DNA of 48,186 bases from Zoogloeaceae bacterium (GTDB lineage Bacteria; Pseudomonadota; Gammaproteobacteria; Burkholderiales; Rhodocyclaceae), in contig JAITMP010000008.1 in the NCBI GenBank assembly GCA_031277315.1, positions 1 to 48,186 on the forward strand, read 5' to 3'. Positions 7,385 through 16,862 of the stretch are shown in pieces (position 1 is the stretch's first letter; every line of letters begins with the position of its first letter). Made by a program: the position numbers and the translations under genes. The notes beneath the pieces were generated by a model that made no database searches, was not told the origin of the DNA, and saw only the letters and a list, made by a program, of their open reading frames with translations.

Positions 7385-8626
7385 ATGAGCAAGAAGTCAT
7401 CCAGCGTCAAGAAAGTCGTCCTCGCTTATTCCGGCGGACTCGATACCTCCGTCATCCTGAAGTGGCTGCAAGACACGTACGGCTGCGAGATCGTCACCTT
7501 CACCGCCGATCTGGGCCAGAACGAGGAACTCGAACCGGCGCGCGCCAAGGCGCTGAAACTCGGCATCAAGAAGCAACACATCTTCATCGAGGATCTGCGC
7601 GAGGAATTCGTGCGCGACTTCGTTTTTCCGATGTTCCGCTGCAACACCGTGTATGAGGGCGAGTACCTGCTCGGCACCTCGATTGCCCGGCCGCTGATCG
7701 CCAAGCGTCTGGTCGAGATTGCCCGCAAGACCGGCGCCGACGCGATCGCGCACGGCGCCACCGGCAAGGGCAACGATCAGGTGCGCTTCGAGCTGGGCGC
7801 TTACGCGCTGATGCCGAACGTCAAGATCATCGCGCCCTGGCGCGAGTGGGATCTGCTCTCGCGTGAAAAGCTGATGGCGTATGCCGAAGCGCATGGCATT
7901 CCGGTGGACATGAAGCACAAGAAAGGCGGCTCGCCCTACTCGATGGACGCCAATCTGCTGCACATCTCCTACGAGGGCCGTCATCTGGAAGACCCGGCCG
8001 CCGAAGCCGAGGAATCCATGTGGCGCTGGACCGTCTCGCCGGAGCGGGCGCCGAACAAGGCCGAGTACCTCGATCTCGAATTCAAACAGGGCGATCTGGT
8101 CGCCATCAACGGCGAGAAGATGAAACCGCATGTCCTGCTGGCGGCGCTCAACGCGCTCGGCGGCAAGCATGGCATTGGCCGTCTCGATCTGGTGGAGAAC
8201 CGCTACGTCGGCATGAAGTCGCGCGGCTGTTACGAGACGCCGGGCGGGACGATTCTGCTCAAGGCGCATCGCGGCATTGAGTCCGTCTGCCTCGACCGTG
8301 AAGTTGCGCATCTCAAGGACGATCTGATGCCGCGCTACGCCAGCCTGATCTACAACGGCTACTGGTGGAGTCCCGAGCGCAAGGCTTTGCAGGCGCTGAT
8401 CGACCACACCCAGCAGAACGTGAACGGCTGGGTGCGCGTGAAGCTCTACAAGGGGAATGTCATTCTCGTTGGCCGTGATTCAAAAACCGATTCGCTGTTT
8501 GATCCGACCATCGCCACCTTCGAGGACGATGCCGGCGCTTACGACCAGCGCGACGCGGGCGGCTTCATCAAGCTCAATGCGCTGCGCATGCGCATTGCCG
8601 CCAACCGTGTCCGCCGCAAACGTTAA
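7385..8626 (+). CDS. argG: argininosuccinate synthase
   Basis: A 413-residue ATP-dependent ligase condensing citrulline with aspartate. [18 protein letters not shown] is the N-type ATP pyrophosphatase P-loop. [17 protein letters not shown] and [16 protein letters not shown] are the conserved citrulline/aspartate regions. The length and the block order fit the shorter (type 1) ArgG. It is the third gene of the arg cluster; the DUF2788 gene follows 14 bases later. Confidence 0.97.
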   Translation: MSKKSSSVKKVVLAYSGGLDTSVILKWLQDTYGCEIVTFTADLGQNEELEPARAKALKLGIKKQHIFIEDLREEFVRDFVFPMFRCNTVYEGEYLLGTSIARPLIAKRLVEIARKTGADAIAHGATGKGNDQVRFELGAYALMPNVKIIAPWREWDLLSREKLMAYAEAHGIPVDMKHKKGGSPYSMDANLLHISYEGRHLEDPAAEAEESMWRWTVSPERAPNKAEYLDLEFKQGDLVAINGEKMKPHVLLAALNALGGKHGIGRLDLVENRYVGMKSRGCYETPGGTILLKAHRGIESVCLDREVAHLKDDLMPRYASLIYNGYWWSPERKALQALIDHTQQNVNGWVRVKLYKGNVILVGRDSKTDSLFDPTIATFEDDAGAYDQRDAGGFIKLNALRMRIAANRVRRKR

Positions 8627-8640
8627 GGAGTCCGGCGCAG

Positions 8641-8862
8641 ATGGAAGGAACGGTCTTCGGCTTCACCGAAGCGCAAATCACCGAGTTCGGCATGACCGTC
8701 GGGCTGACGGGATTCATGCTGTTCATGCTGTTCATCATCGGCGAACTGGCGTGGAAATCGAAGGCCGGCAAGATGGGAACGTTCATTCTGTTTTTCGTGC
8801 TGGCCTTCGGCATGCTCGGGTTTGCCGCCAAGGCCGTCATCAAGCAGCTTTGGGGAATCTGA
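8641..8862 (+). CDS. DUF2788 small membrane protein
   Basis: A 73-residue protein with two predicted membrane helices (about residues 17-36 and 45-65) linked by a short basic segment, WKSKAGKMG. This layout and sequence match DUF2788, a family I know mainly from betaproteobacteria. Its function is unknown. It follows argG closely and precedes the YajQ gene, so it may share the arginine transcript. The small size and clear family pattern argue that it is a real gene. Confidence 0.85.
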   Translation: MEGTVFGFTEAQITEFGMTVGLTGFMLFMLFIIGELAWKSKAGKMGTFILFFVLAFGMLGFAAKAVIKQLWGI

Positions 8863-8905
8863 CGCTTCAGATAACCGGTTGCATTCATTTGCCGAGGGGG
8901 AAACC

Positions 8906-9391
8906 ATGCCGTCATTCGATATCGTCTCCGAGGTGAATCAGGTCGAGCTGCGCAATGCCGTCGAGCAGTCGAACAAGGAGATCGCTAACCGCTTCGATTT
9001 CAAAGGCTCCGACGCCCGCGTCGAACAGGGCGAGGACGCGCTGACGCTGTTCGCCGATGACGATTTCAAGCTCGGTCAGGTCTACGACATTCTTATCGCC
9101 AAGCTCGCCAAGCGCAATGTCGACGTGCGTTATCTGGAGCGCGGCGACATCGAAAAAATAAGCGGCAACAAGGTCAAGCAGGCGACAGCGGTGAAAGAAG
9201 GCGTGACCGGCGAACTGGCCAAAAAGATCGTCCGCCTCGTCAAGGACAGCAAGCTGAAGGCGCAGGCCAGCATTCAGGGCGAAGCGGTGCGCGTCTCCGG
9301 CGCCAAGCGGGACGTGCTGCAGGAAGTCATCGCGCTGATGCGCAAGTCCATCACCGATGTGCCGTTGCAGTTCAACAATTTCCGGGATTGA
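8906..9391 (+). CDS. yajQ: YajQ-family cyclic-di-GMP/nucleotide-binding protein
   Basis: A 161-residue protein beginning [19 protein letters not shown], the conserved YajQ N-terminus, with [12 protein letters not shown] and [20 protein letters not shown] following. The family has two tandem ferredoxin-like domains. Xanthomonas members bind c-di-GMP and modulate transcription factors; other members bind tRNA or nucleotides. The ATG at 8906, with a gaggggg site six bases upstream, gives the family start; 28 upstream in-frame codons overlap the DUF2788 gene and are excluded. Confidence 0.93.
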   Translation: MPSFDIVSEVNQVELRNAVEQSNKEIANRFDFKGSDARVEQGEDALTLFADDDFKLGQVYDILIAKLAKRNVDVRYLERGDIEKISGNKVKQATAVKEGVTGELAKKIVRLVKDSKLKAQASIQGEAVRVSGAKRDVLQEVIALMRKSITDVPLQFNNFRD

Positions 9392-9411
9392 CCGACTGGG
9401 GGGAGAGGGCG

Positions 9412-10071
9412 ATGGGTGGTATGAAAAACAGGTTTTTGCTGTGCGCCGCGCTCGGCATGCTCGGCGCGCTTGGCGCGCTGCCGGTTGCGGCGGAGGAAGT
9501 CGGCGTCGTCGGCCTGTTTCCGGGCAAGGCAGTGCTGGTCATTGACGGCGGCGCGCCGCGCACCGTCCGCGTCGGCGACAAGGTGGGCGGCGTGCGCCTG
9601 ATCGCCGTCGACGAAACCAGCGCCACGGTTGAAGTCGGCGGCAAGCGCGAGCGCCTGGCGATCGGCCAACATGCGCACGCCGGCGGCGGCGGCGGGGGCG
9701 GCGGCCAGAGTCTCAGTCTGACCGCCGACAGTCGCGGTCATTTCATCACCACCGGCACGGTCAACGGCGCGACGATCACCTTCCTCGTGGATACCGGCGC
9801 CACCACCATCGCGCTCGGCGCTTCCGACGCGCGCCGCGCCAACATCAATCTTGCGAATGCCGAGCCGGTGATGATGGGAACGGCGAACGGCGTCGTGCAA
9901 GCCTGGCGGGTAAAGCTGGCCAGCGTGCGCATCGGCGATGTGACCCTGAACGAGGTTGAGGGCACGGTATCGCCGCATGACATGCCGTATGCGCTGCTCG
10001 GCATGAGTTTTCTCAACCGCATGGAAATGAAGCGCGATGGCCAGACCATGACCTTGCGCAAGCGTTACTGA
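9412..10071 (+). CDS. periplasmic retroviral-type (clan AA) aspartic protease
   Basis: A protein of about 219 residues with a signal peptide (KNRFLLCAALGMLGALGALP, cleavage near AAEE). A small N-terminal beta domain follows (about 30-85), then a glycine-rich linker with eight consecutive Gly, and then a pepsin-like half-domain. The catalytic triad is FLVDTGATTIALG, Asp about residue 127, and LLGMSFLNRMEM matches the end of the fold. This is the TIGR02281-type family of bacterial proteases; the substrates are unknown. The ATG at 9412 has a gggagagg site; ATG 9421 is an alternative. Confidence 0.85.
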   Translation: MGGMKNRFLLCAALGMLGALGALPVAAEEVGVVGLFPGKAVLVIDGGAPRTVRVGDKVGGVRLIAVDETSATVEVGGKRERLAIGQHAHAGGGGGGGGQSLSLTADSRGHFITTGTVNGATITFLVDTGATTIALGASDARRANINLANAEPVMMGTANGVVQAWRVKLASVRIGDVTLNEVEGTVSPHDMPYALLGMSFLNRMEMKRDGQTMTLRKRY

Positions 10072-10108
10072 TTTGAACATTCAACCGTTGTCCGGAATGG
10101 GACGTGAA

Positions 10109-10699
10109 ATGGCCCGCGTGACGCCGACGGCGGACTGGCTGCGGCTGCGCTTCGCCGGCTCGCCGCGCCTGCCGGCCATCGAGGAAGAAGCCGTGCCGCC
10201 GGGGCTGACGCCGGCCGCCGTGCTGGTGCCGGTGATCGAGCGGCCGCAGGGGCTGACCGTGCTGTTTACCGAGCGCACGGCGCATCTCACCGATCATGCC
10301 GGGCAGGTCAGCTTTCCCGGCGGACGGCGCGAGGCAAGCGACGCCTCCCCGGTGTTTACCGCCCTGCGCGAGACGCAGGAGGAAATCGGCCTCGATCCGG
10401 GTCTGGTCGAAGTGCTCGGCCTGCTGCCGGAATACCGCACCGGCACCGGCTTCAGCGTGACGCCGGTGGTCGGTTTGGTGCGCCCGCCCTTCGCGCTCCA
10501 TCCCGATCAGTTCGAGGTGGCCGAAATTTTCGAAACGCCGCTGACGTTTCTGCTCGACCCGGCCAATCACCAGCGCCACAGCGTCGAGATCGGCGGCGTC
10601 CTGCGCCAGTTTTACGCCATGCCCTACGAGAGCCATTTCATCTGGGGCGCGACCGCCGGCATGCTGGTGAGCTTGTGCCGCCTGTTGCGCGGCGAGTAA
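10109..10699 (+). CDS. Nudix CoA pyrophosphatase (NudL-type)
   Basis: A Nudix hydrolase of about 196 residues. It has the CoA-pyrophosphatase signature LFTERTAHLTDHAGQVSFPGG directly before the Nudix box (ALRETQEEIGLD), so it probably splits coenzyme A into 3',5'-ADP and phosphopantetheine. The C-terminal half contains the usual IWGATAGML. The start is uncertain: TTG 10073, ATG 10097 and ATG 10109 are all in frame. I chose 10109 for its ggga site, six bases upstream. It sits between a protease gene and a CobD-like gene on the same strand. Confidence 0.85.
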   Translation: MARVTPTADWLRLRFAGSPRLPAIEEEAVPPGLTPAAVLVPVIERPQGLTVLFTERTAHLTDHAGQVSFPGGRREASDASPVFTALRETQEEIGLDPGLVEVLGLLPEYRTGTGFSVTPVVGLVRPPFALHPDQFEVAEIFETPLTFLLDPANHQRHSVEIGGVLRQFYAMPYESHFIWGATAGMLVSLCRLLRGE

Positions 10700-10768
10700 T
10701 CCGATAATCGGCGATAATCGCGTTTCATTTGTTTTCACCGCGCCCGCCGGCTTCCCGAAACCCGTTTC

Positions 10769-11692
10769 ATGACCGTCATCGCCCTCATCATCGTTTTGTT
10801 TCTGGAACAGGCGCGTCCGCTCTCCGCGCGCAAGCGGATCGACGCGCCGCTGTCGCGCTACGCCGCTTTCTTTGAAAAGCATTTCAACGACAGTCAGGCG
10901 CAGCACGGCATGACCGCATGGCTGCTGGCAGTGCTGCCGGTCAGCGTCGCCTGCGCCGCCATCTACATCGGCTTGATGGCGGTGCATCCGCTGCTCGGCT
11001 TCGTCTGGAATCTGGCGATTCTTTACCTGACGCTGGGCTTCCGTCAGTTCAGCCGCTATTACACAGAAATTCATCTCGCATTGCGCATGGGCGAGACGGC
11101 GCGGGCGCGCGCGCTTCTCGGCGAATGGCGCGGGCGCTCGGCGGACGGCCTCAACGCCACCGAGATCGCCCGCTTGACGATGGAAGAGGCGCTGGTCGCC
11201 TCGCATCGCCATGTCTTCGCCGTGGTGGTCTGGTTCGTCCTGCTGTCGGGGCCGTCCGGCGCGCTGCTGTACCGTTTGGCGTATTACCTTTCCCGTCACT
11301 GGGGCGGGCGGCGCGACGCTGAATTCGGCGCTTTTGGCCACTTCGCGGCGCGGGCTTTCGCCGTTCTCGACTGGCTGCCGGCGCGCATCACCGCCATGTT
11401 CTTCGCCATCGCCGGCGATTTCGAGGACGCCGTTTATTGCTGGCGCACCCAGGCGGCGTCTTGGCCCGACGAGGCAGAGGGTATACTACTGGCCAGTGGC
11501 GCCGGGGCGCTCGGCGTGCGCCTCGGCCAGCCGATCGTCGAATCGGGTCACCTCACGGACAGGCCCGAGTTGGGGCTGGGCGAGGACGCCGATGTCGATT
11601 TCATGCAGAGCGGCATCGGACTGGTCTGGCGCACATTGGTGCTGTTTTTATTACTGCTGGCGTTGTTCGGCATCGCCAGTTGGGCAGGTTGA
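10769..11692 (+). CDS. CobD/CbiB-family membrane protein
   Basis: A 307-residue integral membrane protein resembling the CobD/CbiB family, which in cobalamin synthesis attaches aminopropanol to cobyric acid. Visible family features are the N-terminal VLFLEQARPL, a long central amphipathic stretch with FRQFSRYYTEIHLAL, and the late segment FAIAGDFEDAVYCWRTQAASW. At least four hydrophobic segments are present, including a C-terminal one. No other cobalamin gene is nearby. This divergent branch is widespread in betaproteobacteria without cob clusters, so a role other than B12 synthesis is possible. Confidence 0.75.
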   Translation: MTVIALIIVLFLEQARPLSARKRIDAPLSRYAAFFEKHFNDSQAQHGMTAWLLAVLPVSVACAAIYIGLMAVHPLLGFVWNLAILYLTLGFRQFSRYYTEIHLALRMGETARARALLGEWRGRSADGLNATEIARLTMEEALVASHRHVFAVVVWFVLLSGPSGALLYRLAYYLSRHWGGRRDAEFGAFGHFAARAFAVLDWLPARITAMFFAIAGDFEDAVYCWRTQAASWPDEAEGILLASGAGALGVRLGQPIVESGHLTDRPELGLGEDADVDFMQSGIGLVWRTLVLFLLLLALFGIASWAG

Positions 11693-11713
11693 TTTCCTTT
11701 CAGGAGGGACGAA

Positions 11714-12901
11714 ATGGCTGACAAAAAAGAAGTGGTGGTATTGAGCGCCGTGCGCAGCGCGGTGGGCGGCTTCGGCGGTTCGCTCGCCGGCATGGAGCCG
11801 GCGGAACTCGGCGGACTGGTCATCAAGGAGGCGATCGGCCGCGCCGGCGTCGATCCCGGACAGATCAGCTACGCCGCCGTCGGCAACTGCATCCCGACCG
11901 AGAAACGCTACGCCTACGTTGCCCGCGTGGCGTCGATTCAGGGCGGCATGTCGATGAGTTCAGTGGCGTTCGCCGTCAACCGCCTGTGCGGTTCGGCGCA
12001 GCAAGCCATCGTCAGCGCCTCGCAAGCGATCATGCTCGGCGACGCCGATTTCGCCATCGGCGGCGGCGTCGAAGTGATGTCGCGCGGCGCTTACCTGCTG
12101 CCCGCGCTGCGCTCCGGCGCGCGCATGGGCGACGCATCGGCCATCGACGCGATGGTCGCCGCCCTCACCGACCCGTTCGGCGTCGGCCACATGGGCATCA
12201 CGGCTGAAAATCTGGCCGCCAAGTTCAAGATCAGCCGCGAGGAGCAGGACGCTTTCGCCGTCGAGTCGCAGGCCCGCGCCACGAAAGCCATCGCCGAAGG
12301 CCGCTTCAAATCGCAGATCGCGCCGATCACGCTCAAGACCCGCAAGGGCGATGTTGTGTTCGACACCGACGAGCACGTCCGCGCCGGCACGACAATGGAA
12401 ATGCTGGCGAAGATGAAACCGGCGTTCCTGAAAGACGGCACCGTCACCGCCGGCAATGCCTCCGGCATCAACGACGCCGCCGCCTTCCTCGTCCTCGCCG
12501 ACGCCGCCAAGGCCGCCGCCGGCGGCCACAAGCCGATTGCCCGCCTGGTCGCCTACGCCATTGCCGGCGTGCCCAACGAGGTGATGGGCGAAGGGCCGAT
12601 TCCGTCGACGCAGGCGGCGCTGCAAAAAGCCGGCCTCAGCCTCGACAAGATTGACGTCATCGAATCGAACGAAGCGTTCGCCGCGCAATCCATCGCCGTC
12701 GCCAAGGGCCTCAACCTCGACCCGGCCAAGACCAACGTCAACGGCGGCGCCATCGCCCTCGGCCACCCGGTCGGCGCCACCGGCTCAGTCATCATCACCA
12801 AACTGCTGCACGAACTGATCCGCGTCAAAGGCCGCTACGGCATCGCCACCATGTGCATCGGCGGTGGCCAAGGCATCACAACGATCTGGGAACGCCTCTA
12901 A
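11714..12901 (+). CDS. bktB: beta-ketothiolase, BktB-like
   Basis: A 395-residue thiolase condensing or cleaving acyl-CoA with acetyl-CoA. The nucleophile Cys is in NRLCGSAQQAIVSA (about C92), the general-base His in IALGHPVGATG (about H351) and the second Cys in MCIGGGQG (about C381). The text HMGITAENLA matches BktB of Cupriavidus more than PhaA. It probably supplies the 3-ketoacyl-CoA for the PHA genes that begin 550 bases downstream, but a strong terminator at 12927 separates them. An aggaggg site precedes the ATG. Confidence 0.9.
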   Translation: MADKKEVVVLSAVRSAVGGFGGSLAGMEPAELGGLVIKEAIGRAGVDPGQISYAAVGNCIPTEKRYAYVARVASIQGGMSMSSVAFAVNRLCGSAQQAIVSASQAIMLGDADFAIGGGVEVMSRGAYLLPALRSGARMGDASAIDAMVAALTDPFGVGHMGITAENLAAKFKISREEQDAFAVESQARATKAIAEGRFKSQIAPITLKTRKGDVVFDTDEHVRAGTTMEMLAKMKPAFLKDGTVTAGNASGINDAAAFLVLADAAKAAAGGHKPIARLVAYAIAGVPNEVMGEGPIPSTQAALQKAGLSLDKIDVIESNEAFAAQSIAVAKGLNLDPAKTNVNGGAIALGHPVGATGSVIITKLLHELIRVKGRYGIATMCIGGGQGITTIWERL

Positions 12902-12926
12902 GCCTGACCCGTCTCAGCCGCAATAC

Positions 12927-12957
12927 AAAGCCCGCCACATGGCGGGCTTTTTTTTGC
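12927..12957 (+). terminator. terminator of bktB
   Basis: The perfect 10-base arms aaagcccgcc (12927-12936) and ggcgggcttt (12941-12950), with the loop acat, are followed by a run of T. It sits 25 bases past the thiolase stop. Confidence 0.93.
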
Positions 12958-12984
12958 GCTTGGCGCATGGTGATTTTGCAGCGA

Positions 12985-13082
12985 CGTAGGCTGGGATGGA
13001 GCGACGTAGACGTAGGCTGGGATGGAGTGAAACGGAATCCCGGCATGCCAAAGCCGGGTTTCGCTGCGCTCAACCCAGCCTT
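12985..13082. repeat. palindromic intergenic repeat (gctggg...cccagc)
   Basis: The block gtaggctgggatgga occurs at about 12985 and again at about 13012, then gaaacggaatcccggc pairs with gccgggtttcgctgcgct, closing with caacccagcc. The whole can fold as one long hairpin. It resembles the dispersed REP-like elements of betaproteobacteria and is related in style to the shorter ttgggcttcg/cgctcagcccaa repeats in the 21.7-25.4 kb island. Confidence 0.7.
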
Positions 13083-13263
13083 GTATTATGAATTTGTCTT
13101 GAGGGGCACCTCAAGGCAGAGGAGTTGGACGCCGCACCCAGCCCTAGGTATCCAAACCTGCATCGTAGATAGTAGCGCCGCTCGATTATTGGGGCATGGT
13201 ACGCATCGCATAGCTTGACCTGCACACCCGCTTGGCGACCGCAGGTAGATCGGTCGCTTAACC

Positions 13264-13312
13264 TGTCCACCATGTCCCCGAACAGGTGTCCAGCATGTGG
13301 CCGGGCGGTACA
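13264..13312. mobile_element. IS end remnant matching the window's first 41 bases
   Basis: 13272-13312 matches 1-41 with only a few differences and ends at the same GTACA. Within it tgtccaNcatgt is repeated (about 13265 and 13287), like the multiple terminal boxes of IS21-family elements. No transposase frame is visible in the 180 bases to the left (13086-13263), where I see nothing else interpretable. It is a solo remnant between bktB and phaC. Confidence 0.45.
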
Positions 13313-13345
13313 CAAGCGGATCGGAGGGCGGCGGAATAGGCTGCG

Positions 13346-13374
13346 TTGACAGCGCGTATGTTGCGGTGCAAAAT
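13346..13374 (+). promoter_or_regulatory. candidate sigma-70 promoter of the phaC operon
   Basis: A perfect TTGACA (13346-13351) is followed after 17 bases by CAAAAT (13369-13374). It lies about 75 bases before the phaC ATG and just downstream of the IS remnant. The -10 box is weak. Confidence 0.55.
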
Positions 13375-13448
13375 TCCTCATGCGCCCGAGGTTTCCCGTT
13401 CGTCCGCTACACTGGCGGATATGTCGCCGTTTCAGGGAGATGCAGTAG

Positions 13449-15179
13449 ATGTCCGGTCATTCACAACCACAACCCCCACAACCCGATGCGGCTGCCATGC
13501 AAAATCTGTTTCAGGCGGGGCAGGCTTTCGCGCAAGGATTCATCCAGTTCATGCAGCAGGCTCAGGCTGCGCCGGCCGCGCTGACGCCGCTGGCTTCCTT
13601 GGCCTTGCCCCGGACGGATGCCATCGCCATTTTGCAGAATGAGTTCGCGGCCCGCCATGCCGCGCTTTGGCAGGACATGTTGCAGCAGGGGAAGGGGGCG
13701 GCGCCGGCCGAGGTGACGGACAAGCGGTTCGCCGCGCCGGCATGGGCGGAAAGCCCGTATTTCGATTATCTGCGCCGGGCCTATCTGCTCAATGCGGATT
13801 TCATTACCCGGCTGGCCGAGGCGGTGCCGGCGGAGGATGAGGCGGCGCGCGGCCGGCTGAAGTTTTTCTCCCGGCAATTTGTCGACGCCATGTCGCCGTC
13901 GAATTTCGCGGCGACGAATCCTGAATTCATCAAGACGGCGCTTGCAACCGAGGGGGCGAGCATCACCGCCGGCATCCAGAACCTGCTTGCCGATCTGGGC
14001 AAGGGCCGCATCTCGATGAGCGACGATGAGGCGTTCGAGGTCGGGCGCAATCTGGCGGTGACGCCGGGGCAGGTGATTTTCGAGAACGATCTGATTCAGC
14101 TTATTCAATACGATCCGGCGACGGCGAAGGTGCGCGAGCGGCCGCTGGTGATCGTGCCGCCTTGCATCAACAAATACTACATTCTCGATTTGCAGCCGGA
14201 AAATTCCTTCGTGCGCCACGCCGTCGAGCAGGGCATCACGGTGTTCCTCGTTTCCTGGCGCAATCCGCAGGCCGAGCAGGGTCATTTCGGCTGGGACGAC
14301 TATCTGGAACTGGGGGCGTTGAAGGCGCTTGAAGTGGCGCAGGCGGTGAGCAAGGCCGACAAGGTGAACGCGCTCGGCTTTTGCATCGGCGGCACGATTC
14401 TCGCCGCCGCGCTCAGCGTTGCCAAGGCGCGCGGCGCCGATCCGGTGGCGAGCCTGACGCTGCTGACTTCGCTGCTCGACTTTTCCGATGGCGGCGAGGT
14501 CGTGAATTACATCGACGCCGCCTCCGTCGCCGCGCGCGAAGCGGCGATCGGCCGTGGCGGTCTGGTGCGCGGCGCCGAGTTGTCCCTGGCTTTTTCCAGC
14601 CTGCGCGCCAATGATCTGGTGTGGAATTACGTTGTCGACAATTATCTGAAAGGCGGCAAGCCGTCGGCTTTCGACCTGCTTTACTGGAACGGGGACGGCA
14701 CCAATCTGCCCGGCCCCTTCGCGGTTTGGTACTTGCGCCGCCTGTATCTGGAAAACGCGCTGCGCGAGCCGGACCGGCTGGCGATGTGCGGCGTTACCGC
14801 CGATCTGCGGCGGCTCGACATGCCGGCGTACATTTATGCCAGCCGGGAAGACCATATCGTGCCCTGGCGCAGCGCCTATCTTTCGCGCGGCCTGCTCGGC
14901 GGCGAGACGACTTTTGTGATGGGCGCCAGCGGCCATATTGCCGGCGTCATCAACCCGCCGGCGAAGGGCAAGCGCAGCCACTGGCGCAACGAAACCGCCG
15001 TCGACGCGGAAGACTGGCTGGCCGGCGCGACCGAATACAAGGGCAGTTGGTGGCCGAACTGGATCGAATGGCTCGGGCGTTTTTCCGGCGCGCAGCGCGC
15101 CGCGCCGAAGCGGGCGGGCAACCGGCGCTACAAGCCGATCGAAGCCGCGCCGGGCCGCTACGTCAAGGAAAAAGCTTAA
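13449..15179 (+). CDS. phaC: class I poly(3-hydroxyalkanoate) synthase
   Basis: A 576-residue PHA polymerase that links 3-hydroxyacyl-CoA monomers on the granule surface. The lipase-like box NALGFCIGG carries the nucleophile Cys (about C312). The catalytic Asp is in ASREDHIVPW (about D468) and the His in GASGHIAGVINPP (about H496). The length and single-subunit architecture indicate class I, so short-chain monomers are expected. The N-terminus (about 1-100), rich in Ala and Gln, is variable as usual. An agggaga site lies eight bases before the ATG. It is the first gene of phaC-phaB-phaB-phaR. Confidence 0.97.
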   Translation: MSGHSQPQPPQPDAAAMQNLFQAGQAFAQGFIQFMQQAQAAPAALTPLASLALPRTDAIAILQNEFAARHAALWQDMLQQGKGAAPAEVTDKRFAAPAWAESPYFDYLRRAYLLNADFITRLAEAVPAEDEAARGRLKFFSRQFVDAMSPSNFAATNPEFIKTALATEGASITAGIQNLLADLGKGRISMSDDEAFEVGRNLAVTPGQVIFENDLIQLIQYDPATAKVRERPLVIVPPCINKYYILDLQPENSFVRHAVEQGITVFLVSWRNPQAEQGHFGWDDYLELGALKALEVAQAVSKADKVNALGFCIGGTILAAALSVAKARGADPVASLTLLTSLLDFSDGGEVVNYIDAASVAAREAAIGRGGLVRGAELSLAFSSLRANDLVWNYVVDNYLKGGKPSAFDLLYWNGDGTNLPGPFAVWYLRRLYLENALREPDRLAMCGVTADLRRLDMPAYIYASREDHIVPWRSAYLSRGLLGGETTFVMGASGHIAGVINPPAKGKRSHWRNETAVDAEDWLAGATEYKGSWWPNWIEWLGRFSGAQRAAPKRAGNRRYKPIEAAPGRYVKEKA

Positions 15180-15259
15180 AAATGGAACCGGTCGCGCAAC
15201 AGGGGAAGCGCAGCCGGCGGCAGTACGCAAAATTCCCCGCCAGCAAAGGAGAATGAATC

Positions 15260-16000
15260 ATGTCGAGAGTGGCGCTGATAACAGGAGGCATGGGCGGACT
15301 GGGCGAGGCGATCTGCATCAAGATGGCCGCGTTGGGCTACAAGGTCGTGACGACGTACAGTCCCGGCAACACCAAGGCCGGCGATTGGCTGAAGCACATG
15401 AAGGGGCTGGGCTACGATTTCCGCGCCTATCCTTGCGATGTCGCCGATTTCGATTCGTGCCATGCCTGCGTTGAAGCGGTGGTGAAGGACATCGGTCCGG
15501 TCGATATTCTGGTGAATAACGCCGGCATCACGCGCGACATGACGTTCAAGAAAATGACCAAGGCCGACTGGGACGCGGTCATGAAGACCAACCTCGACAG
15601 CGTCTTCAACATGACCAAGCAGGTGATGGACGGCATGACGGATCGCGGCTGGGGCCGCGTCGTCAACGTCTCCTCCGTCAACGGTCAGAAGGGCGCGTTC
15701 GGCCAGACCAATTATTCGGCGGCCAAGGCCGGCATGCACGGCTTTACCAAGGCGCTGGCGCTGGAAGTGGCGAAAAAGGGCGTGACGATCAACACGATCA
15801 GCCCCGGCTACATCGGCACCAAGATGGTGATGGCGATTCCGCAGGAAGTGCTGGACTCGAAGATTCTGCCGCAGATTCCGCAGGGGCGGCTCGGCAAGCC
15901 GGAGGAGGTGGCCGGTCTGGTCGCCTATCTGACTTCCGACGAGGCGGCATTCGTCACCGGCGCCAATATCTCGATCAACGGCGGTCAGCACATGTTCTGA
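15260..16000 (+). CDS. phaB: acetoacetyl-CoA reductase (copy 1)
   Basis: A 246-residue SDR reducing acetoacetyl-CoA to (R)-3-hydroxybutyryl-CoA with NADPH. The cofactor motif is TGGMGGLG (residues about 8-15). NNAGITRD, SSVNGQKGAFGQTNYSAAK (catalytic Ser, Tyr, Lys) and the C-terminal ISINGGQHMF are as in PhaB. It starts 80 bases after phaC behind an aaaggag site and is followed by a second, similar gene. This copy has TTYSPGNTKAGDW where PhaB reads its nucleotide phosphate and acyl group. Confidence 0.95.
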   Translation: MSRVALITGGMGGLGEAICIKMAALGYKVVTTYSPGNTKAGDWLKHMKGLGYDFRAYPCDVADFDSCHACVEAVVKDIGPVDILVNNAGITRDMTFKKMTKADWDAVMKTNLDSVFNMTKQVMDGMTDRGWGRVVNVSSVNGQKGAFGQTNYSAAKAGMHGFTKALALEVAKKGVTINTISPGYIGTKMVMAIPQEVLDSKILPQIPQGRLGKPEEVAGLVAYLTSDEAAFVTGANISINGGQHMF

Positions 16001-16064
16001 CGCCACGGGCCGCCGCCTCGCCCCAGCGGCGGCCAACGGTTTTTTTGTTGATGAAAGCACTGAA

Positions 16065-16805
16065 ATGTCGAAGAGAGTAGCGCTGGTTACGGGCGGTATG
16101 GGTGGACTGGGCACGGCGATCTGCCGCGCTTTGGCCGAGGACGGATTCGTCGTGGTGGCCAACTGCCTGCCCGGCTTTCCGCAGAAGGACGAATGGCTGG
16201 CCCAGAACCGGGCCGACGGCTACACGTTTCATGCCGCCGAGGGCAATGTGGCGGATTACGACGATTGCGGCGCGATGGTCAAGCGCATCGAGGCTGAAGT
16301 CGGCGCGGTGGACGTGCTGGTGAACAACGCCGGCATCACGCGCGACGCCATCTTCCGCAAGATGCAGGCGAAGGACTGGAACGCGGTGATCGACGTGAAT
16401 CTGAACAGCGTGTTCAACGTCACCCACCACGTGCTGACCGGAATGACCGAGCGCGGCTGGGGCCGCGTCATCAACATTTCCTCGGTCAACGGCATCAAGG
16501 GCCAGTTCGGACAGGCCAACTATTCGGCGGCGAAAGCCGGCATTCTCGGCTTCACCAAATCCATCGCGCAGGAAGTGGCGCGCAAGGGCGTGACGGTGAA
16601 TGCCATCGCGCCGGGCTATGTCGGCACCGACATGGTGATGGCGATCAAGGCGGAGGTGCGCGAGCAGATCGTCGCCCAGATTCCGATGGGGCGTCTCGGC
16701 AAGCCGGAGGAGATCGGCAAGCTGGTGGCCTATCTTTCCTCGGAACATGCCGGCTACATGACGGGATCGACGCTGTCGATCAACGGCGGCCTGCACATGT
16801 ATTGA
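16065..16805 (+). CDS. phaB: acetoacetyl-CoA reductase (copy 2)
   Basis: The same length (246) and architecture as the preceding gene: TGGMGGLG, NNAGITRDAIF, NISSVNGIKGQFGQANYSAAK and LSINGGLHMY. The two differ most in the segment after the cofactor motif (VVANCLPGFPQKDEWL here). They are thus an old tandem duplication rather than a recent copy, and may differ in acyl chain length or cofactor preference. Cupriavidus-type genomes also keep several PhaB copies. Confidence 0.94.
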   Translation: MSKRVALVTGGMGGLGTAICRALAEDGFVVVANCLPGFPQKDEWLAQNRADGYTFHAAEGNVADYDDCGAMVKRIEAEVGAVDVLVNNAGITRDAIFRKMQAKDWNAVIDVNLNSVFNVTHHVLTGMTERGWGRVINISSVNGIKGQFGQANYSAAKAGILGFTKSIAQEVARKGVTVNAIAPGYVGTDMVMAIKAEVREQIVAQIPMGRLGKPEEIGKLVAYLSSEHAGYMTGSTLSINGGLHMY

Positions 16806-16862
16806 CGGGGCAGGGCGGAGAAAGCGCGCTTTCCAGATGAAAAACGGGCGAGGAGAAATGGC

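Noticed and set aside
10700-10768. A cobalamin riboswitch before the CobD/CbiB-like gene
   Set aside because: The gap is only 69 bases and has no B12-box-like sequence; just a short cgataatcg direct repeat.
13461-15230. A 589-codon antisense frame over phaC
   Set aside because: phaC is complete, with its catalytic triad; the antisense frame is a composition artefact.
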